Positions 12,236 through 23,661 of a stretch of 64,000 nucleotides of DNA are shown piece by piece. Positions within the stretch are counted from its first letter, which is position 1; each line of letters begins with the position of its first letter. Origin of the DNA: Polyodon spathula (Eukaryota > Chordata > Actinopteri > Acipenseriformes > Polyodontidae); NCBI RefSeq assembly GCF_017654505.1, contig NC_054555.1, forward strand, positions 1,921,835-1,985,834. The letters are read 5' to 3'. The notes beneath the pieces were generated by a model, which saw nothing but the letters and a program-made list of their open reading frames with translations, did no database searches and had not been told where the DNA came from. A program made the position numbers and the translations under genes.

Positions 12236-13356
12236 GCAGGGCTTCGTTGCCAGTTTCGCCACAAGAAGGTGCCAGTTCCCAACAACTTCGTGCCGCTCTA
12301 TTTTAATGTGGTGTTTATGGTATCTTCAAGGGTTACCGGAACTGTCCTCTCATTCGACCTTTTTCTTTTTCCTGGTTCAAGGCTGGAGTTTCTTCGCACA
12401 GCAGAACCTGTTTACAAACTTCATTCATGGTGTAGGTAAGCAGGTGAGCAAGTCATTATCAAAAGTACAAGATGGGGAGGATATACGAGTCATATAAACA
12501 GGATACGCATGAAACAGGACTAAAAGTGTAGCGCAATGATAACACGTGCTGCCTGGGATGTGTGACCTACAGCGAGGCTGCCTTTCATTCTGCGCTTGTA
12601 TCTGTGCATGCAAAGGCAATGTTTGACAACAGAGAACTTTATAATAATAATAATATTCATTTAAAACTACCGCGATGGTGTGATCACAGCGGCTGGGGGT
12701 GTTAGTGGAGACGGCGCTAGAGGCTTTTGAGATCGGAGAGGTTATCTTTGGTGTTAAAATGGTGAACGCATCACCCCTCAAACAGGAATGTCGTGTGTTG
12801 TGTACAAACAATGATATTACTTGTCATGTCCATCGTGCAAAACAGGTAGGCGTGGCTGCAATGTGACAGAATTCTTTCGTGAAAGGTTTGTGCTGCTGAT
12901 CACGTTACTCTAATGCAGAGGGAGAAGTGAATATGTCATTCATAAAAGACAGTTTGGGGAGATCGGTTCGACGGGAATTCGGGTGCGGTCTATCACAGAA
13001 ATGCAAGACTATTAGCTAAAACAGGGACTCTTAATTCTGATTACATCATTCATGTAATTTATCCAATTAACAAAACAATAAAGACAAATAGTTTAGTTGC
13101 GTAGGAAACATGATTTTATGTCATGTGTTTGTCTTGCAATGAGTGTCTGTCTCTGTGTATTGAATGTAGCCTGAACATTTTTCTGTGAGTTTAGCCAAAT
13201 CATGCACCTACGTTTTTGCTGTTGTTTATGTATTAAGCCCTTCTTTCTATTAATTATTATGATTTTTGTTCGCTATCTCTAGTTCTTAAGGAGCCTCTCC
13301 TGCGACGTTAAAACCCTGCTTTCTCGTGATTGGTGGAGTCCGCTGTCCAGGGAGCA

Positions 13357-13644
13357 ATGGTGAAGTATTTTCTGGGACTGAGTGTTCTGAAGAGCTCCTG
13401 GGACCAGGTGTTTGTGGCGTTCTGGCAGCGCTATCCAAACCCTTACAGGTACAGTCAGCTCAGCATTCCTGTGTGCCACAGCAGAGTATCTATTGACTGC
13501 TTGTTCACACAGAACTCCACTTCAGCACATGGGTAACTGCATATCAATGAAATATTTATGCTACTCCGAATAAAGCGTTACCCTTTTTTTTTTTTGAATA
13601 ACATTCGTGAAACTCAAAAAAATATATATATTATAAAAATGTTG

Positions 13645-13676
<32 letters not shown>

Positions 13677-15013
13677 TAAGTGCTTTAAACACGTCTGCTC
13701 TCCTCCCCTTTGCAGTAAGCATGTCCTCACAGAGGATATCCTCTTCAGGGAAGTCACCCCAGATAACCGACTCATTTCCAGGAGGCTGCTGACCAAGACC
13801 AATCACGCACCCCGCTGGACTGAGAAGTACCTCCCCTCCAACATGGCACGCTCTGCCTACGTCATCGAGGACTCCATCGTGGACCCCCAGAGCAGGACCC
13901 TCACCACCTTTACCTGGAACATTAGCCACGCGCGCTTCATGGTCAGCACACCTGCCCTGTTCATATCCACTGGACCGGCAGAGATTACTTTACCTTATCT
14001 GTCAACTAGTCCTGTTTTATACTTGTCTAGGGAGTCCGTTGTACTAAGTGCACAGTGCTGCATGAACTTCCGCTGTTGTAGTGTGTGTTTCTGATTAAAT
14101 GCAACCATTCTTTTAACAGACATTTCAGAAATGTGCCTGTTCGTTGTACTGTGTAAAAGTGTGGGCAGTTCATACAGTAACGCCTGTGTCCCTGACTGTT
14201 GCAGGCGGTGGAGGAGCGCTGTGTTTATGGAGTGAACCCTGACAATAACAGCTGGACTGAGATCAAGAGAGAGGCCTGGATTTCATCCAACTTGTTTGGC
14301 CTCTCCAGAGCTGTTCAGGTGAGCGGGGCACAGTGCAGAAACACAAACGTTGCCGAGCAAGTGCTGCTCCACTAACTACGCATGACCTGCTTTTCACAAT
14401 ACTGGCAGTCCACTGCATGAGCATTTTAAAGGCTGTATCTTGGGGGTAAACCAGTTTGATTCTCCCATCAGTCTTGTTTAAGTCACTCAAAGGTTACAGC
14501 ACTTAATGATTTGGAACTTGCCTTGGTCAAGACCAGCCAGCTCATCAGGCTAATCTATAGATGACAGGATAGTACAGCAAACAGAAAGGTGGAGTGTGTT
14601 GGGTTTTTTTTTTTCACACCTTCCTGAGTCGCAGGTTATTTTAATTTTGTTGCCTCTTTTCTTTTTGCATAGGAATTTGGCCTAGCCAGGTTTAAGAGCA
14701 GCGTTACAAAGACCATGAAGGGGTTTGAATTCATCTTGGCAAAAATGCAAGGTAAGGAAGTGCTGGTAATAGAGAGGAACAATGTGCAATCTCCAGATGC
14801 GTGGCTCTGTTCACAAGAGTGCTTCAGCTGCATCACTGAAGTAGCAGTGTGTTTTACTGAAGGCTTGTTTTCTGTGCAGGGGGTATTCCTTCGAGGACAC
14901 TGGTGGAAACAGCTAAAGAAGCAACAGACAAAGTAAAGGAGACAGCTCTGGCAGCTACAGAGAAAGCCAAGGACCTGGCCTCCCAGGCCCAGAAAAAGCA
15001 GCAGTATGTCTGA
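13357..15013 (+). CDS. prelid1: PRELI domain-containing protein 1
   Basis: The family carries phosphatidic acid across the mitochondrial intermembrane space as a complex with TRIAP1, feeding cardiolipin synthesis. Five coding exons join in phase: 13357-13448, 13716-13941, 14205-14318, 14673-14751 and 14880-15013, giving 214 aa against about 219 in human. The start MVKYFLGLSVLKSSWDQVF and the blocks RYPNPYSKHVLTEDI and KTMKGFEFILAKMQG are diagnostic of the PRELI/MSF1 domain (about residues 1-172). The tail (KEATDKVKETALAATEKAKD) is the amphipathic, alanine-rich helix typical of PRELID1; the Gln run at the human C-terminus is reduced. Intron 1 carries a long T tract at 13641-13674. All introns are GT-AG. 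An AATAAA lies at 15217. MXD3 is convergent downstream. Confidence 0.97.
13641..13674. repeat. Poly(T) tract in PRELID1 intron 1
   Basis: A run of about 31 T residues lies roughly 40 bp upstream of the exon 2 acceptor and may extend its polypyrimidine tract. Confidence 0.9.
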
Positions 15014-15033
15014 GCTGCAAGCTTACAGATTTA

Positions 15034-15048
15034 CCACTTGGGGGCAGC
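15034..15048 (+). promoter_or_regulatory. CTCF-like motif
   Basis: CCACTTGGGGGCAGC matches the vertebrate CTCF core CCASYAGRKGGCRSY at 14 of 15 positions by hand comparison. It lies in the PRELID1 3' UTR. Binding is not demonstrated. Confidence 0.45.
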
Positions 15049-15216
15049 ACCCCCGTTCTCTTCGGCAGCTGAGTGGAGATTTTAGGGCTTGTTAGACAGC
15101 GGTCCTGTGACGCCACCTTCAATCCCCAGGCAGTGTTGCAGCTACAGAAGGCTTGTTTCCCTGCCTCAGTCTATCTAAAGCAACGTTTGTTGCTTCTGAC
15201 TGAAATCGTAACAGAC

Positions 15217-15222
15217 AATAAA
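15217..15222 (+). terminator. prelid1: Candidate poly(A) signal of PRELID1
   Basis: AATAAA lies 204 bp past the stop codon, within the usual range for a short 3' UTR. Confidence 0.7.
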
Positions 15223-16589
15223 AAGTGGCAGCACGCTGTTTGAAAATCAAATTGTGAAACGCCTTCATTTCCCAAACCACCAAGATTCAATATTATGTTT
15301 TAATCGTTTTATTTATACAGAACTTAGAAAGTCTGAATCGTTTCCTATGTGGCTTTGAACCCATTTGTCTGCAAGCATCCTCCCTAATCACTGGTAAACA
15401 GAGGTGTGTGCGTCTGTGTGTGTGTGCGCGCACATGCTTCTGTCTGTGTTAGCTGAGTCCTGTGTCTGACATTACTTTCATTGTTTACTGTTTTTCCTCA
15501 TTTGTATTTTTATTTTATAGAATTGTAAATTCTTTGCTTCAAATAGTTGATGAACAAAACCAATGAAAAATCCAGTTGAACTGAGATTAAGACCATGTTC
15601 GTCCCAAAATAAATGATATGATGAGAACTGGGTGGTGAGCTTTTCTTCACATACGTCTTGAACTAATGAAACCCCCTGCTTTAACACGCTTACTAAAGGT
15701 AGCGTGAGGTGTTGGACAAGAAATCCACATGCGTGGACAGGGTGGTACAGACAGTCCTATTGCCTGCAAAGTATTTTACATCTATCTGAACAGCAAAACA
15801 AAAAAACTAAGATAAAAGTCTTAATAAATATACAAAAATATTTATTATCGTACAAAATCATACAAGTATAAACAATGCTACATGAGATTACTTCTACTGG
15901 GAGAGGAAATAATAAACTGCCCAACTCTGATCCAGTATTGAGTCTTTCCCATCATGCCTTCAGCTTCCACAGCAAGCCCTTACCGGCTCCAGAGCCCAGA
16001 GGCTGGGGTACTGCCCGGCCCGGCACATAACACAATCTGCAGTGTTTATTTGAAACACATTGCCTTTCATCTGCTGTAGTCTCGTTAAGACTTTAACACC
16101 AGTAGATTATTTTGTTGTATTTACTTGCCGAGAGCTTACTTTAGTGTCAGGATGATACTTAGGACAATGTCGTTAAGAGCGAGTTTCTGGACTTCTGCAA
16201 ACAAGCATTGCTGTGCCTGATCATCGTTAAGGTTCGGTGAGCACAGCTGTTTTGTTATTTTCTGTGAAAAGAAGGAAACAGGACAGCAAGTTCTAGAAAT
16301 GTCGAACGTGCTTGAGTTGCTTCTTCTCTTAACCAACCTTGCATTTACAACCAAGCGGCGAAGGTGTGATTCCACGTAAGCAGTCCAGAAACCTCCATTG
16401 CTTTAAACAATAAACCAATTCACAAGAGAGAACCAAGGTTCTGGGGCACAGCATTCTAGGACAATACATTGGAAGTGAGATTACAACCGACACCTGACAA
16501 TCCAGACTTAACATCATAACTGTGTTTGATTATTTTCAATGCATCTCATTTTTTTTATATTTTAAGCATGCTGTACAACGACACGGTCA

Positions 16590-16604
16590 TCCCTAGAGGG
16601 CACT
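16590..16604 (+). promoter_or_regulatory. CTCF-like motif
   Basis: TCCCTAGAGGGCACT matches the CTCF core CCASYAGRKGGCRSY at 13 of 15 positions, including the whole AGAGGGCACT half. Confidence 0.4.
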
Positions 16605-18224
16605 GTCACATAAGGAATGACAGACTTGGTTTCTCCTAGAGGGGAGATACTGCATCTGGGAAAGCACTCAATGTGGATCTGTACTAACACTAGTAAAGCT
16701 ACTTACAAGACTTTCTACCACTTGGCTGTTTAGCAATAGCCAAATTACCCCCCCCCCCCCCCAAAAAAAAACAAAAAAAACCCAGCTTAAATTAAAACAA
16801 TGAAACGCGGGGTTCCTAAGTGCTTCTAGGTGGATAAGGGCTCCTTGCACATTCTGAAACAGCAGTTGCTCTAATGAGGCACGCTTGCTGAACCTCACTG
16901 AGGCTTGTCTGTGCTGAACACTGAGCAGCACCTGCTTATCCAGACCACTGATACAACAGGTCCCAACACGAGGATGGGTGTCAGCTCTACATAATCACGA
17001 GAAACATCTACACAATAACATACTGAATGGAACGCTGAAGTGCTCCGTCAACCCGCCCACCTTCAAACTCACTCATAAATATAAAGTGTACAAAATAACA
17101 TTTTACCTCAATGGAAATGAAAGAAAGAAGGCAGTTTAGTGCTGTGTGTGAGGTGAGGTACCAGGCTTTCTTTCTGAACAGCGGCAGTCCAGCTGGTATT
17201 TATGGTTATGGGCAGAGCAGTAGGACAGCTTGCTCAATTCAAAGTCACAATTAACTTTTACTTTTTCAGTGCCTGACAGACTTAAAATAGGCGTCCAGGT
17301 GCCTAACTGGCTTGCCTGGCACAGACAGCCCAAGAGCCGCTGTTCAGATATACTCTGGTCAGCCCATCACCCCAGCTTGGTGGTCAGACCGCCAGCCTGC
17401 AGTACGGAGGGAGGGCAGTGGGTCCAGAGACTCTGGCACACTCACACTGCCAGTAGAACACAGTGCGAATCTCAGAGTGGAGCCACGATCAGTACGGCAG
17501 TATCGCAGCCTGTGCAAACAGTCAGCTCTGGACAGTAGAAAGCCACATCAGCGCCTTCTTCTATATAACAGACTGTAGGCCGTATTCACAAAGCACTTGT
17601 CACCGTCCATTTAAACCTGCATTTTTGTTTTTCTAAACAGTTGATGTTACAAAGCTTTACATTTCTTTAAAGAGCTGCTGGCTGCACTTGTACTCTAGCT
17701 GCGTTTAGGTTTTTAACAGAAGAAATGGTGCAAACGTATCACGATGATGTTTTGTGAACACGGCCCTTTACAGCTTACAATTCCCTTCGCACCAAGTTAC
17801 AATGAAAAAAAAAAAAAAACACAATTTCATCACCATTCACAAATATAATTTTCCAAAGCTGCTAACAACCCAACCCAGTTTGGCACCCTGGACTTGTCAC
17901 AAGGGTTAAGGTGAGATTTTAGTATTACATCAAATTTCAAAATGAATCTAAAATACACTAACTACCCTTTAGCTTCCCTTTTGTTAACTCTTTTGCATCT
18001 GTTACTCTGAGCAGAAAGGCACCAAGCTTTGATGGGAAATTAAGTTCTGCAAAACAGTCCATCCCTGGGGCAAAGGGAATAACGAATATTGAAGAATTGC
18101 ACACTGGAGTTCTATGGAGAACAGTCGACTGAGTATCATTTAACAATTTATCCTGTCAGAATTACTCATATACTGTTTATCAGATCCCTTGCCATGGAAT
18201 TTGTTTTCAGGTGTGTGTGACTGT

Positions 18225-18346
18225 AGGGATGGAAAGAAGACTCCTGTTGCATAGGAGGTTCACTCATTCCAGGTTAATTAGCCCCAGTGTATAAGTACCA
18301 AGCTCTTATTAAACTGTTAAGCAACAGGAGTTTGATTTCCATGTCT
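18225..18346. mobile_element. Small inverted-repeat element (MITE-like), copy A
   Basis: The left end reads AGGGATGGAAAGAAGACTCC, continuing TGTTGCATAG. The right end reads GCAACAGGAGTTTGATTTCC, continuing ATGTCT. These are imperfect inverted complements, and the interior encodes nothing. The same ends occur at 36623-36779 and, degraded, near 51719-51862, so this is a dispersed family rather than a chance hairpin. The class is not determined. Confidence 0.6.
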
Positions 18347-18607
18347 GGTGTGTGTTGGTTTTTTTTGTACATGCCCTTGTCCTATTGACAGGAAGCGCAG
18401 TTGTGATAATGTATTAGTCTCCAGTGATTCCTGCAGGTCTTTGCATGTTGCCTGCTTGGATTGCATCTATAAAATGAATGCAAACCTGTCACAGAAGGTC
18501 CTGTGCTGTAGCCGGGTTTCAGTAAGTGCTTCTCTAATTGTTTCACTGCCGAAACAAAAAAAACTTTTTTGTTTTTTCTTTCTTCTGACCAGCAGATGGT
18601 GTTGGTG

Positions 18608-21267
18608 TCATAGCCAGACCAGTCCTGGGCTGGAGTAGCTGTGATCTCCTTCGCGCTGTGTAACTCCCAGGCTCTCCGTCTCCACACACACGAACACTGT
18701 GCTCTCCACATCAATCTCCATGTCCTCTACAAAGACAAGCACAAGCATCCAATGCGTGTTTAGAAATAATATTGCAGCTACGCTTTGTACAGCAGTGTGT
18801 ACTAAATTAGACCGTTCAGTTGCTATGGGGTTCCCACATTATAAAATGAATGCACTTGATTCCCAACCTGAACTGCTTTAAAAAAATCAAACTGCCCACC
18901 CATATTACAAATCAAACTGCCTACCAACATTACAAATCATATTACAACGCTATTCTGAAATAGGACTGTGTGTATTAAAACCTTTCAGTTCTTGTGTGCC
19001 TGTGCGTGTGTGTGTGTCAGTACCTTGGTCAGAGTCGGACCTCTCCGAAGACAGTGCTGATCCCAGGCTGTCGTTCCTTGTTCTGTGTGTGTGTGTGTGT
19101 GTGTCAGTACCTTGGTCAGAGTCGGACCTCTCCGAAGACAGTGCTGATCCCAGGCTGTCGTTCCTCGTTCTCTCTGTCCCCCCCAGCAGCTGTTCCAGCC
19201 TCCCGCGCAGCCCACTCTGCTCCCAGCGCAGACGGTCCTTCATACGTTCAGCACGCTTGTCCTGCTCCTGCAGCTTCTGAAACACAAACACACTGTACTC
19301 ACCTGGCAACCAGTCTTTGAACCCAATGCAATAACCTGAAACTCCCCAGTCCAATCCTCTAACCCCTGAGCTACTCAAACACACTGCAGCCCAGCGCTCT
19401 AACCCCTGAGCTACTCAAACACACTGCAGCCCAGCGCTCTAACCCCTGAGCTACTCAAACACACTGCAGCCCAGCGCTCTAACCCCTGAGCTACTCAGAC
19501 TGCAGCCCAGCGCTCTAACCCCTGAGCTACTCAAACACACTGCAGCCCAGCACTCTAAGCTCTGCTCTGCTCAGAGCCTCACCTTGATGTGCAGGCGAGC
19601 CCGGCGCAGCAGGTTCAGAGTCGTGTTTCTCGAGGACTCTGCGCTCAGAGGGACCTGCTGTTTCAGCTGCTCCAGGCAGTGGCGAAGCTGGGCTCGTCTG
19701 GAAGGTGAAGAGCAACCGTTTTGAGCACAAACTTCATCTTGATAACAGTATTTGTTTTCTGCATCACAGTGTTGCCATTCACATCAATGGAGAATTAAAA
19801 GTAGTCTTGATGGGACTATGCATTGATGAACACATTAAAACAGCTCCACAGTTTTGACTTCCACTTCCATGCATTACATTTTTTTTAGGGTTGGGGGGCA
19901 GGGGGGGGGTTCCAGTGCCAGGGTGCTTACCTGTGCTTCTCCAGCTCATTGTGCACTGTCCTGCAAAAAAAAAAAAAAAAAAGCAAAAAAACCGTTCAGT
20001 CAAGGTACTGAAATGATTATCAGAGCACTTTTTTTTTTTTAATTTAAGAATTTGCTTATTTTAGGTTAGTGCAATTGATATATATTATAATCGTTTTTAT
20101 AAAAAAAATATCCAAATGCAATATATATATATATATATATATATGTGATTTGTTTTGTTTTATTGTAATAAACAACGCTATGTTTTATTGTAATAAAAAA
20201 CGCTATGTTTGCATAATGCTTCAGATGCTGGATTATAAAACACTCCTAGTTGTAAGGAACCGTTCAGAGGCACTGTGAACAAAAACAACAAGCCCTGTAT
20301 ACAACCCGTGCAGTCAGTACCACTCGCTTTCTGAGAATACAGAATCGCCATATAATATTAACTGTACTAAACAGAAATCATTAACACGTGTGCCAGTATA
20401 TATTTTTAAGAAAGACAAATATTACTGCGTTTCAATTTCAATATTATATTTGCAATCTGTCCATAAGCACCGAGCTATCTTCTAACGGTACCTGATGCTG
20501 TCCGGGTTCTTCCGGGGTTTCTGCTTGCTTCGCTGATCCGCAGCACTCTTATTGTAAAACGGCGATGCAGATGCATACCCGTGCTCTGCTTCTAATGAAA
20601 ACAACATGAAAAGGATCGGGGCTGAATGATGAGGCTTGCAACAGCTTCGAACTAAATTACAATTACTGCCTGTAAAGCGGCGACGATTTCAACCTTGTGT
20701 TTTAAATAACACTTATATTTTATGTTTATATCTTTTTTTTTTTAAAGTGCCAGACACAATAACTGACAGGTTTTGGCGCCACGATCAGATTTTCAAAACT
20801 CACTCACCAACCCCACCCGATCACGCGAAATGTATTTGTTCAGTAATATCAGCTGTGCGCTGTGCATAGATCGCCCTGTGCAATTAAAGTTAACACGATT
20901 AATTCATGCAACCCTGCGAGCGAAAAGCACAGCAGTTTTAAGCAGCGTGCTGTTGGCGCCTTTGTGTACCTAAACTACATTGTATACATTAGTACTGTAC
21001 ACCGCAAATATTCAGGTCACCAGGAACTGGACCGCAAATGATCAGAATACATCGCAACAGATATATTTAATAAACTGGTGTATTTTGCATGCATATGATC
21101 AACGTGCTTCTACATGTTTTAAAAATAACGCTAGATCGGATCACGTCACCAAAACTGTTGCGTTGTTTTCCGCCCACGGGCAAGAAGAAACTACAATACC
21201 TACCCCGTTCTCTCCTCTCAAGATACTCCGCTGCTTGCAACAGGACCTGGATGTTGCACGAGTTCAT
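18608..21267 (-). CDS. mxd3: Max dimerization protein 3 (MAD3-type repressor)
   Basis: A nuclear bHLH-zipper repressor that pairs with MAX on E-boxes, recruits SIN3 and opposes MYC. Minus-strand coding exons in order are 21267-21204, 20591-20492, 19960-19931, 19697-19583, 19276-19111 and 18726-18608, giving 197 aa. An N-terminal SIN3-interaction helix is visible ([18 protein letters not shown]). The basic region and HLH follow ([20 protein letters not shown] through [10 protein letters not shown]), then the zipper ([20 protein letters not shown]) and the Ser-rich SSERSDSDQ block typical of MXD3. Location between PRELID1 and a ZFYVE28 relative supports MXD3 over MXD4. Exon 5 has a second in-frame donor at 19024, created by an 87-bp duplication; using it adds 29 residues. 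All introns in the model are GT-AG. Exon 3 is only 30 nt. Confidence 0.95.
19018..19172 (-). repeat. 87-bp tandem duplication across the MXD3 exon 5 donor
   Basis: Two copies with period 87 each contain the last coding part of exon 5, its GTACTGAC donor and a GT/CA microsatellite from the intron start. One clear base difference was noticed in the coding part. Because 87 is a multiple of three, read-through from the first copy to the second donor stays open and encodes a TDTHTHTH linker plus a repeat of the Ser-rich block. Confidence 0.9.
19358..19556 (-). repeat. 40-bp minisatellite built from a tRNA-like A-box unit
   Basis: About five units of 40 bp, one with a 4-bp deletion, lie in MXD3 intron 4. 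On the minus strand each unit reads GAGTAGCTCAGGGGTTAGAG then CGCTGGGCTGCAG. This resembles the 5' end of a tRNA or tRNA-derived SINE, including an internal-promoter A box. No B box was seen. Confidence 0.75.
20120..20144. repeat. (AT)n microsatellite in MXD3 intron 2
   Basis: A short AT dinucleotide run of about 12 units. Confidence 0.85.
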
Positions 21268-21700
21268 TTCCACTGTGTTTACAGAGTATATAAAACACAC
21301 AAGTGTAAATAACTACCCCGCTACAGACTGTCCAACGCCTGGCTCAAATTCGCGTCACCACAAGTCTGACAATACTGGGAGAGTGACCACGCCCATTAGA
21401 ACGTTAAACCAGGTCCGGCCACGCCTTTGCAACGTTGCGGTTTACAGAAACACTAAAAATACTAACCAATAATGCATTGTGAATTGAATGATCTTTTTAA
21501 AAAGTAGGTATTTATTGACTCGGTTGCTGTTATACCACGACGCTGTGAATGAAACGATAACAAACGTATTTTTGCCACACTCAACATGGCAGCTCGTCTC
21601 TCGACGGGAAGTGCTGTTGTTTCGTGATTGGAGCGTTTGAGACAAATAACAAAACGTGCGTCATTCACTGGGTCAGCACTAAATGCGAACAAGCGGGAAA
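21268..21700 (-). promoter_or_regulatory. mxd3: Putative MXD3 promoter region
   Basis: This is the stretch directly upstream of the MXD3 start codon. It carries scattered CG dinucleotides and an ATTGG at about 21627, which reads CCAAT on the gene strand. The transcription start cannot be fixed from sequence. Confidence 0.35.
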
Positions 21701-22361
21701 ATCAAGGGTTGAAAACTCAAAGACGCAAAAAAAAATTCTACTGGTAATCGCGTTATAATCGGCAGCGTAGATTATATTAATAATACACACTTACCCCGGG
21801 GGCGTGCGTTATATTTAAAAGTTAATTAAGCGCAATCTTGTGCGGGCAAACAAAAATTGCTGGAATCGTTATCATGAAAAAGCTGATGTCCAAGATTGCC
21901 GATATGAAGTTTCTGTGAATGCAATATGCAAGTGTGACACAAAACCCTTGCCTTGGAGGCAGTGACCAACTTGCCACTGCTTCATTATTTCATTATGAAA
22001 ATGATCCCTACAGTACTTACTACTGGGCTGGTTAACACAACAGAAATGCCTTTAAATCCCAAAGTCTATGCAGATAGAGTACTGTACACTTGATGATGTC
22101 ACTTTGGACCTGGCTGGCTGTGTTAGAGTACAGCGCAGCCTTTGTGATTCTCGAATGTTTGAAGAAAAGCGCTTTCAGATGCTCCTCAGTGTTTCACACG
22201 CAGTAGGTGAATCCTCTCCTTGCATTAAACACCCTGCTTGTTTTCTGTTTGCCGTTGCTCTTGGGCTGGGTGCATTACGTCGTTCGTTTGAAAACGCTCA
22301 CCTGAGTTTCCCCATCAGCCGTTGTGAGGAACACTTCACAGGAGACAACAGTACAGTACAC
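21700..22361. other. Intergenic DNA between MXD3 and the minisatellite
   Basis: No gene or strong repeat was recognised in this stretch. Confidence 0.5.
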
Positions 22362-23077
22362 GTGTCGTATTGCACTGTTCAATGTAATGAGTGTGTTCTA
22401 TTGCACTGTTCAATGTAATGAGTGTGTTCTATTGCACTGTTCAGTGTTGATGAGTGCGTTCTATTGCACTGTTCAATGTAATGAGTGTGTTCTATTGCAC
22501 TGTTCAATGTAATGAGTGTGTTCTATTGCACTGTTCAATGTAATGAGTGTGTTCTATTGCACTGTTCAATGTAATGAGTGTGTTCTATTGCACTGTTCAA
22601 TGTAATGAGTGTGTTCTATTGCACTGTTCAATGTAATGAGTGTGTTCTATTGCACTGTTCAATGTAATGAGTGTGTTCTATTGCACTGTTCAATGTAATG
22701 AGTGTGTTCTATTGCACTGTTCAATGTAATGAGTGTGTTCTATTGCACTGTTCAATGTAATGAGTGTGTTCTATTGCACTGTTCAATGTAATGAGTGTGT
22801 TCTATTGCACTGTTCAGTGTTGATGAGTGCGTTCTATTGCACTGGTCAGTGTTGATGAGTGCGTTCTATTGCACTGTTCAATGTAATGAGTGTGTTCTAT
22901 TGCACTGTTCAATGTAATGAGTGTGTTCTATTGCACTGTTCAATGTAATGAGTGTGTTCTATTGCACTGTTCAGTGTTGATGAGTGCGTTCTATTGCACT
23001 GTTCAATGTAATGAGTGTGTTCTATTGCACTGGTCAGTGTTGATGAGTGCGTTCTATTGCACTGTTCAATGTTAATG
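22362..23077. repeat. 31/32-bp minisatellite, about 23 copies
   Basis: The main unit is 31 bp, with core TTGCACTGTTCAATGTAATG. A second unit type of 32 bp has TTCAGTGTTGATGAGTGCG. The two types are interspersed. The period is not a multiple of three, so the open frames seen across it cycle through all phases. They are by-products, not genes. It lies downstream of the ZFYVE28-like stop codon. Confidence 0.97.
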
Positions 23078-23138
23078 AGTTTGTGGTTCAGTATTACTGG
23101 GGTCTTGGAAATAATGGAGGTACTAGATTTACTGCATT

Positions 23139-23144
23139 TTTATT
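23139..23144 (-). terminator. Candidate poly(A) signal of the ZFYVE28-like gene
   Basis: TTTATT on the + strand reads AATAAA on the gene strand, about 520 bp past the stop codon and just before the minisatellite. Confidence 0.4.
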
Positions 23145-23430
23145 TTGTGAAATGATTATTTGTGAAAGGTTACAGACAGTGGCCACTGGTCTCTGCAAGC
23201 ACACCGTATTCCTGACCTGAACACCTCCTGAAGCACACTGACAGTTGTGCAGGATGGTGAAGTGGACAATACTACAACCACCAGATCACCGGATCAATCC
23301 CACAATCACCGTGAATTATCCCCCTGTGCCACCTAGCCCCTTCTCATTATGGCATATTGTTTGTGTTGAATTACTTGCTGCTTGTGAAAAGGTTGCTGCA
23401 GGTGAAAGCAGATGCAATACAACAATCTGG

Positions 23431-23445
23431 GCTGCCCTCTAGTGT
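23431..23445 (-). promoter_or_regulatory. CTCF-like motif, minus orientation
   Basis: On the minus strand ACACTAGAGGGCAGC matches the CTCF core CCASYAGRKGGCRSY at 14 of 15 positions. It lies in the 3' region of the ZFYVE28-like gene. Confidence 0.5.
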
Positions 23446-23661
23446 TCAACATTTAAACAACAAAAGTTTTCTACAGTAGCGTTACTTACAATATAAAACA
23501 GCTTTGTTCTTTTATCTTACACGAGTATATTCATTTTCAGGGTAAAAAAAAAAAAAGTAAAAACGGGCTTGGATTTCAGCAGCGGACTGCTTCAGTACTG
23601 TTTGTGTTTAAGCCCAGTTTAAATGGTTTGGTTTATCAGAATGTTCGCTTTCTTTTCTTCA

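Larger units (their letters stand above)
10876..13356. other. NPY receptor 3' region and spacer to PRELID1
   Basis: The receptor 3' UTR probably runs to the AATAAA at 11859-11864. A dispersed-repeat fragment follows (about 12092-12235). A GC-richer stretch at 12240-12440 ends in a donor-like AGGTAAGC near 12435. It could be a non-coding first exon, but no protein family was recognised in it. The last 100 bp before PRELID1 contain ATTGG, an inverted CCAAT box, at 13328. Confidence 0.5.
15240..18607. other. Convergent interval between PRELID1 and MXD3
   Basis: No protein gene was recognised. The right part is probably MXD3 3' UTR. A TTTATT at 15841-15846 reads AATAAA on the minus strand and could end a long MXD3 transcript. 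The interval contains a C run (16747-16762), a CTCF-like motif (16590-16604) and a small inverted-repeat element (18225-18346). Confidence 0.45.

Noticed and set aside
12213..12497. Possible coding exon upstream of PRELID1
   Set aside because: Two overlapping frames are open but neither resembles a known family. PRELID1 already starts with its canonical MVKYFLG at 13357. At most this is a non-coding first exon.
13558..14094. 178-codon open frame covering PRELID1 exon 2 and intron DNA
   Set aside because: Only the part from 13716 to 13941 is real exon. The rest reads through a poly(T) intron tract and past a good GTCAGC donor.
15240..18607. RAB24, the neighbour of PRELID1 in human
   Set aside because: No GTPase motifs (such as GKTSL or DTAGQE) were seen on either strand in the interval, so the gene is not in this window.
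22324..23075. Repetitive Cys-rich open frames across the minisatellite
   Set aside because: They arise from a 31-bp unit read in rotating frames. They have no start context or similarity, and the same peptide words recur in all phases.
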